The notes under the pieces were generated by a model that searched no databases, had not been told where the DNA came from, and saw only the letters and a list, made by a program, of their open reading frames with translations. Position numbers and translations under genes: made by a program. From Clostridiales bacterium (GTDB lineage Bacteria; Bacillota; Clostridia; Christensenellales; Aristaeellaceae), in contig JALFHA010000380.1 of NCBI GenBank assembly GCA_022776785.1, forward strand, positions 1 through 6,257: a stretch of 6,257 nt of DNA, in the 5' to 3' direction. The stretch's first letter is position 1, and the number at the start of each line of letters is the position of its first letter. Positions 1 through 5,334 of the stretch are shown here, one piece after another.

Positions 1-315
1 TACATCCGCACCGCGCGCGCTAAGGGCGTCAGCGAGTTCTTTGGCATCTGCAAACACGGCCTGCGCAATGCGATTCTGCCGGTCGTCACCTATCTGGGCA
101 CGCTGAGTGCCAACCTGCTCACCGGCTCGGTCATCGTGGAGCGGCTCTTTGCCATTCCGGGTCTGGGCAAATACTTCGTGGATTCCATCTCCTCGCGCGA
201 CTACAACATCATCATGGGCGTAACCATCTTCCTGGGCATCTTCGTGGTGGCCTGCAATCTGGTCGTGGATATCGCCTACTGCCTGATTGACCCGCGCGTC
301 AAGCTCGACGACTGA
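1..315 (+). CDS. oppB: Oligopeptide/dipeptide ABC transporter permease, OppB/DppB family (C-terminal part)
   Basis: This is the last 104 residues of an inner-membrane permease subunit; the start lies before the window. With OppC it would form the transmembrane channel of a peptide-type ABC importer. The visible part begins inside the cytoplasmic EAA loop, which docks onto the ATPase subunits (ARAKGVSEFFG at residues 5-15, RNAILPVV at 22-29). A hydrophobic segment with the family hallmark ERLFAIPGLG (47-56) follows. The final membrane helix (about 70-95) leads into the typical ending, IDPRVKLDD. The stop TGA is at 313-315. The next gene, oppC, starts 49 nt downstream on the same strand, in the usual B-C-D-F order. 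Whether the substrate is oligopeptides, dipeptides or another OppA-class ligand cannot be decided without the binding protein, so the symbol is by family only. Confidence 0.93.
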   Translation, partial: YIRTARAKGVSEFFGICKHGLRNAILPVVTYLGTLSANLLTGSVIVERLFAIPGLGKYFVDSISSRDYNIIMGVTIFLGIFVVACNLVVDIAYCLIDPRVKLDD

Positions 316-351
316 CGCGCCCCGCCGCCCGCACGCTTTTTTCAACGTCTC

Positions 352-357
352 AGGAGG
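352..357 (+). promoter_or_regulatory. Ribosome binding site of oppC
   Basis: A perfect AGGAGG lies 7 nt before the ATG at 365. It decides the start of oppC. An in-frame ATG at 287 would lie inside oppB, has no such site, and would add 26 residues unlike the family's N-terminus. Confidence 0.9.
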
Positions 358-364
358 ACTGCTT

Positions 365-1282
365 ATGGATAAGCCCATCGTCAACCGCTACGCGCCGCTC
401 GATTCTTCGGCCCTTTCCGCCGACGAGATTTCCCGTCCGTCCGTCTCCTACTGGCAGGACGCGTGGCGGCGCTTCAGGCGCGACAAGCTGGCCGTCTTCG
501 GCCTCATCGTCATCACCATCATCGCGCTGTTTGCCATCTTCGGGCCGATGCTCTGCCCCTACGGCTATGAGGACGCGGACTTCTTCCACGTCAACGAATG
601 GCCCAGCGCCGAGCATTGGTTCGGCACGGATGCGCTCGGCCGCGACCTCTACGTCCGCGTGCTTTACGGCGCGCGCATCAGCCTGTCCATCGGCGTGGTG
701 GCCGCGCTGGTGAACATGGTCATCGGCGTGCTCTACGGCGGCATCGCGGGCTTCTGCGGCGGCATGGTGGACAACGTCATGATGCGCATCGTGGACATCC
801 TCATCGCGCTGCCCTCGCTGCTGTACACCATCCTGCTGATGATGCTCATGGGCACGAACATCCGCTCCATCCTCATCGCGCTTTGCCTGTCCTCGTGGGT
901 GGGCACGGCGCGCATCACGCGCTCGCAGGTCGTCAGCCTCAAGCATCAGGAGTATGCGCTCGCGGGCCGTCTGGCCGGGGCGAGCAGCTTTGAGATTCTG
1001 CTGCGCCACCTGCTGCCCAACGCGATGGGCCCCATCATCGTCTCGGTGATGTTCCTCATCCCCAGCGCCATCTTCTCGGAGGCGTTCCTCTCCTTCCTGG
1101 GCATCGGCATTCAGAAGCCCATGGCCTCCTGGGGTTCGCTGGCCAACGACGCCATTGAGAAGCTCAACAGCGCCCCATATCAGATGTTTTTCCCCATCGC
1201 CGCCATCAGCCTGACGATGTTCTCCCTGAATTTCATCGGCGACGGCCTGCGCGATGCGCTCGACCCGAAGCTCAAAAAGTAA
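365..1282 (+). CDS. oppC: Oligopeptide/dipeptide ABC transporter permease, OppC/DppC family
   Basis: This 305-residue inner-membrane permease is the second channel subunit of the importer, at normal family length (about 300). An N-terminal cytoplasmic segment precedes the first membrane helix (about 42-63). The OppC/DppC hallmark FGTDALGRDL follows at 86-95. Several further hydrophobic helices occupy about 105-178 and the C-terminal third. The EAA coupling loop lies at about 196-219 (EYALAGRLAGAS, ending RHLLPN) and contacts the ATPases. The C-terminus, GDGLRDALDPKLKK, is typical for the family. The gene sits 49 nt after oppB and 13 nt before oppD, so it is almost certainly cotranscribed with both. 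I see no internal promoter or terminator. The specific substrate is unknown. Confidence 0.95.
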   Translation: MDKPIVNRYAPLDSSALSADEISRPSVSYWQDAWRRFRRDKLAVFGLIVITIIALFAIFGPMLCPYGYEDADFFHVNEWPSAEHWFGTDALGRDLYVRVLYGARISLSIGVVAALVNMVIGVLYGGIAGFCGGMVDNVMMRIVDILIALPSLLYTILLMMLMGTNIRSILIALCLSSWVGTARITRSQVVSLKHQEYALAGRLAGASSFEILLRHLLPNAMGPIIVSVMFLIPSAIFSEAFLSFLGIGIQKPMASWGSLANDAIEKLNSAPYQMFFPIAAISLTMFSLNFIGDGLRDALDPKLKK

Positions 1283-1284
1283 GC

Positions 1285-1290
1285 GGAGGT
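1285..1290 (+). promoter_or_regulatory. Ribosome binding site of oppD
   Basis: GGAGGT lies 5 nt before the ATG at 1296, in the 13-nt gap after oppC. It fixes the oppD start. An in-frame ATG at 1254 would overlap oppC and add 14 basic residues ahead of the conserved ABC N-terminus. Confidence 0.85.
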
Positions 1291-1295
1291 GCCCC

Positions 1296-2294
1296 ATGGC
1301 TCTACTTGAAATTGACAACCTGCGCACGACGTTCGACATCCACGTGGGCAAGGTTCAGGCCGTGCGCGGCGTGAGCCTCACGGTGGGCGAGGGCGAGACG
1401 GTGGGCATCGTCGGCGAGAGCGGCTGCGGCAAGAGCGTATCCATGCTCTCTGTGCTGCACCTGCTGCCCGACTACGCCCGCATCGAGGCGGACGCCATGC
1501 GCTTTGACGGCACGGATCTGACGAAGCTCTCGCCGAAGATGTTCAGAAGAATCTCTGGCGATCAGATCGGCATGATCTTTCAGGACCCGATGACCTCGCT
1601 CAACCCGCTGTTCACCATCGGCCAGCAGCTCATGGAGCCGCTGCGCATCCACAAGGGCATGAAGCGGGACGAGGCTCGCAGGGTCGTGCTGGAAAAGCTG
1701 CGCATGGTCGAAATTCCCGACCCGGAAAGCCGCATGAAGCAGTATCCTCACGAGCTCTCCGGCGGTATGCGCCAGCGCATCATGATCGCAATGGCGATCA
1801 TGTGCAATCCCCGCCTGATCATCGCCGACGAGCCGACCACCGCGCTGGACGTCACGATACAGGCGCAGATACTCGACCTGCTCGCCAGCCTGCAAAAGCA
1901 GCTCGGCACGGCCGTCATCATGATTACGCACGATCTGGGCGTGATCGCGGGCATGTGCAGCCGCGTCGCGGTGATGTACGGCGGCGTGATCGTCGAGCAG
2001 GGCACCGTGCGCGAAATCTTCTACGAGCCGCGCCACCCCTATACCTGGGGCCTTCTGCGCTCCATACCGCAGAAGGCGGGCGAGAAAAAGAAGCTCGTGC
2101 CCATCCCCGGCTCGCCGCCCGACCTCATCGCCCCGCCGAAGGGCTGCCCGTTCACCGCGCGCTGCCCCTACGCCATGAACGTGTGCGCGCAGGCCATGCC
2201 CGAGCTGCGCCCGCTGACGGACACGCACTGCGCCCGCTGCTACCTGATGGATGAGGGCGCACCCAAGGTCACATGGGAGGGAAGCCGCACATGA
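1296..2294 (+). CDS. oppD: Oligopeptide/dipeptide ABC transporter ATP-binding protein, OppD/DppD family
   Basis: This 332-residue cytoplasmic ATPase is one of two that power peptide import through OppBC. All ABC motifs are intact: Walker A GESGCGKS (40-47), Q-loop FQDP (Q96), signature LSGGMRQR (154-161), Walker B LIIADEP (174-180) with catalytic E179, D-loop ALDV (183-186) and switch H212. The C-terminal oligopeptide-transporter extension includes HPYTWGLL (247-254) and a cysteine array at C284, C290, C297 and C315 (C312 is an extra one). In this family such an array is known or proposed to bind an iron-sulfur cluster. Length is normal for the family. Its TGA overlaps the ATG of oppF by 4 nt, which suggests translational coupling. 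Opp and Dpp assignment cannot be separated here. Confidence 0.95.
   Translation: MALLEIDNLRTTFDIHVGKVQAVRGVSLTVGEGETVGIVGESGCGKSVSMLSVLHLLPDYARIEADAMRFDGTDLTKLSPKMFRRISGDQIGMIFQDPMTSLNPLFTIGQQLMEPLRIHKGMKRDEARRVVLEKLRMVEIPDPESRMKQYPHELSGGMRQRIMIAMAIMCNPRLIIADEPTTALDVTIQAQILDLLASLQKQLGTAVIMITHDLGVIAGMCSRVAVMYGGVIVEQGTVREIFYEPRHPYTWGLLRSIPQKAGEKKKLVPIPGSPPDLIAPPKGCPFTARCPYAMNVCAQAMPELRPLTDTHCARCYLMDEGAPKVTWEGSRT
2275..2281 (+). promoter_or_regulatory. Ribosome binding site of oppF, inside the end of oppD
   Basis: GGGAGGG lies 9 nt before the ATG at 2291. That ATG overlaps the oppD stop as ATGA (2291-2294). This supports 2291 over the in-frame ATG at 2273, which lies just upstream of the purine run and cannot use it. 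Confidence 0.8.
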
Positions 2295-3262
2295 TTACGC
2301 CGATTGTCGAGGTCAAGGGCCTCAAGATGTATTTCCCCGTGGGCCGCACCATCACCGGCAAGCCGCGCAGGCTGCTCAAGGCCGTCGACGATGTGAGCTT
2401 CACCATCGACAAGGGACAGACGTTCGGCCTTGTCGGCGAGAGCGGCTGCGGCAAAACGACCATCGGCCGCTGCCTTGTGCGGCTGTACCAGCCGACGGAC
2501 GGTCAGATTCTCTTTGACGGGCAGGATATCGCCCGCCTGAGCGAGAAGGAGCTTGCCCCCTATCGCCGCCGGATGCAGATGATCTTTCAGGACCCCTACG
2601 CCTCGCTGAACCCGCGCATGACGGTCGCCTCCATCATCGCCGAACCGCTTTTGCACACCGACATGAGCCGCGCCGACCGCGACGCACGCGTGCGCGAGCT
2701 GGTCGATCTGGTCGGGCTTAAGCCCGACCACATGCAGCGCTATCCGCACGAGTTCTCCGGCGGCCAGCGGCAGCGCGTGGGTATCGCGCGGGCGCTGGCC
2801 TCCAGCCCGGAGTTCATCGTCTGCGACGAGCCGATTTCCGCGCTGGACGTCTCCATTCAGGCGCAGGTCATCAATACCCTCGAGGAGCTTCAGGAGCGCT
2901 TCGGGCTGTCGTATCTGTTCGTCTCACACGATCTGTCGATGGTGCGTCACATCTCCCACGAGGTCGGCGTGATGTATCTGGGCTGCATGGTGGAGCGCGC
3001 GCCCGTGCAGGAGCTCTACGCCCACATGCTCCACCCCTACACCAAAGCGCTGATGAGCGCTGTGCCCATCCCCGATCCCGATCTGGCCGCCGCCAGCGAG
3101 CGCATCCACCTCACCGGCGACGTGCCCACCCCCATCGACCCGCCCAGCGGCTGCCGCTTCCGTGCGCGCTGTCCCTACGCGACGGAGCGCTGCGCCGTGG
3201 AGCGCCCCGAGCTGCGCGAGGTCAGCCCTGGGCACTTTGTTGCCTGCCACCTGCACGAATAA
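2291..3262 (+). CDS. oppF: Oligopeptide/dipeptide ABC transporter ATP-binding protein, OppF/DppF family
   Basis: This 323-residue cytoplasmic ATPase pairs with OppD to drive the importer. It has Walker A GESGCGKT (49-56), Q-loop FQDP (Q100), signature FSGGQRQR (155-162), Walker B FIVCDEP (175-181) with catalytic E180, D-loop ALDV (184-187) and switch H213. The family's C-terminal extension follows, with HPYTKALMSAVP (248-259) and four cysteines at 288, 294, 301 and 319 that match the cluster-binding pattern of OppD. Both ATPases therefore look catalytically complete. The start was chosen for the 4-nt overlap with oppD and the purine-rich site at 2275-2281. The operon ends here: an intrinsic terminator begins 11 nt after the stop. 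Confidence 0.95.
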   Translation: MITPIVEVKGLKMYFPVGRTITGKPRRLLKAVDDVSFTIDKGQTFGLVGESGCGKTTIGRCLVRLYQPTDGQILFDGQDIARLSEKELAPYRRRMQMIFQDPYASLNPRMTVASIIAEPLLHTDMSRADRDARVRELVDLVGLKPDHMQRYPHEFSGGQRQRVGIARALASSPEFIVCDEPISALDVSIQAQVINTLEELQERFGLSYLFVSHDLSMVRHISHEVGVMYLGCMVERAPVQELYAHMLHPYTKALMSAVPIPDPDLAAASERIHLTGDVPTPIDPPSGCRFRARCPYATERCAVERPELREVSPGHFVACHLHE

Positions 3263-3273
3263 GCAATCGCCGC

Positions 3274-3300
3274 AAGTCGCCGTTTTCCGGCGGCTTTTTT
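3274..3300 (+). terminator. Rho-independent terminator of the opp operon
   Basis: A 7-bp stem (3276-3282 with 3288-3294, one G-U pair) closes a TTTTC loop and is followed directly by six T (3295-3300). The two A at 3274-3275 can pair with the first Ts. It starts 11 nt after the oppF stop. Read on the other strand it has no T-tract downstream, so it acts in one direction only. Confidence 0.9.
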
Positions 3301-3565
3301 GATCTATAGGGAATTGCGTCACCATCAGCCTCGCAAGAAAAGGCTTGGAGCATACAGAGTGATACTGTTCTCAGATAGAAACGAGCTATAGGCGCGAAGC
3401 GATGAAGGGAGTTTGAGGGGTTCGGAATCGGCGCCGCCTGTGGCGGATGAAGCCGATGAAGAACGGGCGGTTAGCCCCGGACTGAAATCCCTCAAGCAGG
3501 TTTGGGCGGCAGCCCAACGTTCCTCATATGGCGTAGCCATTCCGGCTAAGCAGTCAGGGAGCGAG
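3301..3565 (+). other. Gene-free intergenic region with a candidate structured RNA
   Basis: This stretch between convergent oppF and glpK holds no gene I can support, but it is rich in perfect inverted repeats. A hairpin is possible at 3327-3331 with 3341-3345. On the + strand 3411-3422 pairs with 3486-3497 (12 contiguous pairs, two of them G-U) and encloses two arms. Arm one is 3427-3432 with 3452-3457, capped by 3434-3438 with 3442-3446. Arm two is 3465-3468 with 3474-3477. Further hairpins are 3502-3507 with 3512-3517 (GGCA loop) and 3528-3532 with 3536-3540. The two G-U pairs become A-C mismatches on the minus strand, which favours a + strand RNA. I see no convincing promoter. It could be an independent small RNA, a structured 3' region, or a dispersed intergenic repeat. 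Strand and function are inferred. Confidence 0.4.
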
Positions 3566-3585
3566 AGCGGCCACTGGCCGCTTTT
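3566..3585 (+). terminator. Weak terminator-like hairpin, + strand
   Basis: A perfect 7-bp stem, AGCGGCC (3566-3572) with GGCCGCT (3576-3582), has a 3-nt loop and runs into four T (3582-3585). It could end a + strand transcript crossing the structured region, or back up the oppF terminator. The short T-tract makes it weaker than the one at 3274-3300. Confidence 0.45.
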
Positions 3586-3596
3586 GCGCGCAAAAG
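3581..3596. repeat. Perfect 16-bp palindrome CTTTTGCGCGCAAAAG
   Basis: The sequence is identical on both strands. It supplies the T-tract of the + strand hairpin on its left (3566-3582) and, on the minus strand, of the glpK terminator hairpin on its right (3596-3630). It is probably a by-product or linker of back-to-back terminators, but it could also be a protein-binding site. Confidence 0.6.
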
Positions 3597-3630
3597 GGCC
3601 GTTCCCAAGCGCCCTGCCCGGGAACGGCCC
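3592..3630 (-). terminator. Rho-independent terminator of glpK
   Basis: A perfect 11-bp stem (3596-3606 with 3620-3630) encloses a 13-nt loop. Read on the minus strand it is followed by four T (3595-3592). It lies about 40 nt after the glpK stop, in the right orientation. The T-tract is short but the stem is long and GC-rich. Confidence 0.75.
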
Positions 3631-3668
3631 CTTCTGTTGCTTTTGGATTTCAGCACTATTTCCTGCGA

Positions 3669-5159
3669 TTACTCGTCCGCCCAGCGACGGCTGCGCTCCA
3701 CAGCGCGATGCCATCCGTGCAGAGCGGCCTCGCGGCTCCTCTCATCCATCTGCGGTGTGAGGGACAAATCCATCCGCCACACGCGGCAGATCTCGTCCAT
3801 ATCCTTCCACACGCCCACGGCCAGACCCGCCAGGAGCGCCGCGCCCAGCGCCGTCGTTTCGATCACGGCTGGGCGGATGACGCGGCAGCCCAGCACGTCC
3901 GCTTGGAACTGCATCAGGAACTGGTTGGCGCTCGCGCCGCCATCCACGCGCAGCTCGGCGGGCTTGCGTCCGCAGTCGTCCGCCATGGCCTGCACGAGGT
4001 CGGCGGACTGATAGGCGATGGCCTCCAGCGCTGCGCGGACGATATGCGCCCTGCCCGTACCGCGCGTCAGCCCGACAATCGTGCCGCGGCTGTACATATC
4101 CCAGTACGGCGCGCCAAGCCCCGTGAACGCCGGCACCATGTATACGCCGCCGTTGTCCTCGAGCGAGCGGGCGATGGTCTCCGTCTCCGATGCGCGCTCA
4201 ATGAGCTTCATCTCATCCCGCAGCCACTGAACCGCCGCCCCGCCGACAAACACGCTGCCCTCCAGCGCATAGGTGCATTTCCCGCCGATGCGCCACCCAA
4301 TCGTGGATACCAGCCCGTTTTGGCTGACAGCCGGCTGCTCTCCCGTGTTCATCAGCAGGAAGCAGCCCGTGCCGTATGTGTTTTTCATCATGCCCGGCTC
4401 AAAGCAGCCCTGCCCGAAAAGCGCGCTGTGCTGATCGCCCGCCAGCGCCGCCACCGGAATCGACCGCCCGAGAATCGCGGGGTCAAGCATCCCGATCACC
4501 CCGGAGGTATCCACCACCTGCGGCAGCACGGCGCGCGGGATGTTCAGCGCGCGCAGCAGCGTGTCGTCCCAGTCATTTTTTCGGATGTCAAAGAGCATGG
4601 TGCGGCTGGCATTGGTGGCGTCCGTCACATGCGGGCGGCCGGAGATGAGGTTCCACGCCAGAAAGCTGTCCACCGTGCCAAAGCACAGCTCCCCGCGCTC
4701 CGCGCGCTCGCGCAGGCCGGGCCGCTCAAGCAGCCAACTCAGCTTGCTGCCGGAGAAGTAGGCGTCCGGTACGAGCCCCGTCGTCTCGCGGATGTGCGCC
4801 TCCAGCCCCTCCTCGCAGAGCCTGCGCACAATCGGCGCCGTCCGGCGGCATTGCCAGACGATGGCGTTGTAGACGGGGCGCCCGGTCTTTCTGTCCCAGA
4901 GCAGCGTCGTCTCCCGCTGGTTGGTGATGCCCACGGCGGCAATCTCCTCCACCGGCACGCCGCTGATGCGCACAGCCTCGCGCAGCGCATCGATCTGCGT
5001 GTTGAGAATAGCCATCGGGTCATGCTCCACCCAGCCCGGCTGCGGATAAATCTGCTCAAATTCGTAGCTTTTCATCGCGACAATGCGCGCCTGCTCATCG
5101 AAGAGGACGGCACGCGAGCTGGTTGTTCCCTGATCCAGTGCGATCACATACTGCGCCAT
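3669..5159 (-). CDS. glpK: Glycerol kinase
   Basis: GlpK is a cytoplasmic FGGY-family kinase that converts glycerol and ATP to sn-glycerol 3-phosphate and ADP, committing glycerol to lipid synthesis or glycolysis. The 496 residues match the usual length. Visible features are the phosphate-binding loop DQGTTSSR (9-16), glycerol-contact residues R82, E83, Y134, D242 and Q243 (aligning with E. coli R83, E84, Y135, D245, Q246), NTYGTG (260-265) in the nucleotide site, GLGAPYWD (347-354), and the FGGY signature starting DGGASAN (406-412). The start at 5159 fits the length and the AAGGAGGA at 5174-5167; an in-frame ATG at 5177 would place that site inside the gene. The histidine phosphorylated by the PTS in Gram-positive GlpKs appears to be replaced by Ala228. 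No glpF or glpD is adjacent in the window. Confidence 0.97.
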   Translation of the reverse strand: MAQYVIALDQGTTSSRAVLFDEQARIVAMKSYEFEQIYPQPGWVEHDPMAILNTQIDALREAVRISGVPVEEIAAVGITNQRETTLLWDRKTGRPVYNAIVWQCRRTAPIVRRLCEEGLEAHIRETTGLVPDAYFSGSKLSWLLERPGLRERAERGELCFGTVDSFLAWNLISGRPHVTDATNASRTMLFDIRKNDWDDTLLRALNIPRAVLPQVVDTSGVIGMLDPAILGRSIPVAALAGDQHSALFGQGCFEPGMMKNTYGTGCFLLMNTGEQPAVSQNGLVSTIGWRIGGKCTYALEGSVFVGGAAVQWLRDEMKLIERASETETIARSLEDNGGVYMVPAFTGLGAPYWDMYSRGTIVGLTRGTGRAHIVRAALEAIAYQSADLVQAMADDCGRKPAELRVDGGASANQFLMQFQADVLGCRVIRPAVIETTALGAALLAGLAVGVWKDMDEICRVWRMDLSLTPQMDERSREAALHGWHRAVERSRRWADE

Positions 5160-5166
5160 CAGGCAT

Positions 5167-5174
5167 TCCTCCTT
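5167..5174 (-). promoter_or_regulatory. Ribosome binding site of glpK
   Basis: On the minus strand AAGGAGGA (5174-5167) ends 7 nt before the ATG at 5159-5157. It sets the GlpK start at MAQYVIALDQG and rules out the upstream in-frame ATG at 5177. Confidence 0.88.
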
Positions 5175-5195
5175 CATGCTCGTTGGGTGATAAGC

Positions 5196-5229
5196 ACGCC
5201 GCCGCGGGGAAGCTCCTCCGCGGCGGCGT
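5196..5229 (-). promoter_or_regulatory. Strong GC-rich hairpin in the glpK leader
   Basis: A perfect 12-bp stem (5196-5207 with 5218-5229) has a 10-nt loop and lies 36 nt upstream of the glpK ATG. Neither side is followed by a T-tract, so it is not a standard intrinsic terminator. Its position suggests an mRNA-stabilising, processing or protein-binding element in the leader. The function is inferred. Confidence 0.5.
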
Positions 5230-5334
5230 AAAGATCCTGTTTGCTATGTAAATACTCCGCAAAGCTTCGGCCTCGGGGCGCATAGCAGCGGGATTTACAG
5301 ACTTTGCGGGGATGCAGGTGGCATCATGCCGGTT
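5230..5334 (-). other. Remaining intergenic leader between the propeller gene and glpK
   Basis: About 105 nt without a gene. It holds three pairs of short complementary segments: 5243-5248 with 5281-5286 (6 bp), 5248-5253 with 5293-5298 (6 bp), and 5257-5264 with 5302-5309 (8 bp, CCGCAAAG/CTTTGCGG). I found no convincing -35/-10 pair and no terminator for the upstream gene, so cotranscription of the propeller gene and glpK remains possible. Confidence 0.35.

Noticed and set aside
350..1351. Minus-strand open frame of 333 codons antisense to oppC
   Set aside because: It is an antisense shadow of a GC-rich gene; its translation is dominated by Asp, His, Arg and Ala and shows no domain.
3304..3392. 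Direct repeat CTATAGG at 3304-3310 and 3386-3392 as a possible target-site duplication
   Set aside because: Seven bases is too short on its own, and no transposase or terminal inverted repeats accompany it.
3325..3714. Minus-strand open frame of 129 codons across the convergent gap, with a Ser/Ala-rich stretch
   Set aside because: It overlaps the end of glpK and the glpK terminator, has no clear ribosome binding site, and spans the inverted repeats. It is better explained as a non-coding element that happens to stay open. A similar + strand frame at 3413-3760 is rejected for the same reasons.
5174..5197. Possible 7-codon leader peptide (GTG at 5197-5195 to TGA at 5176-5174) before glpK, with a GGAGGAG in the hairpin
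   Set aside because: The spacing from the purine run is long, the site is mostly buried in the 12-bp stem, and the peptide has no run of a regulatory amino acid. Most likely chance.
3708..5231. Long + strand open frame (507 codons) antisense to glpK
   Set aside because: It mirrors the codon structure of glpK in GC-rich DNA. Its translation is rich in Arg, His, Ala and Pro with no recognisable domain, while the opposite strand is a fully conserved enzyme.
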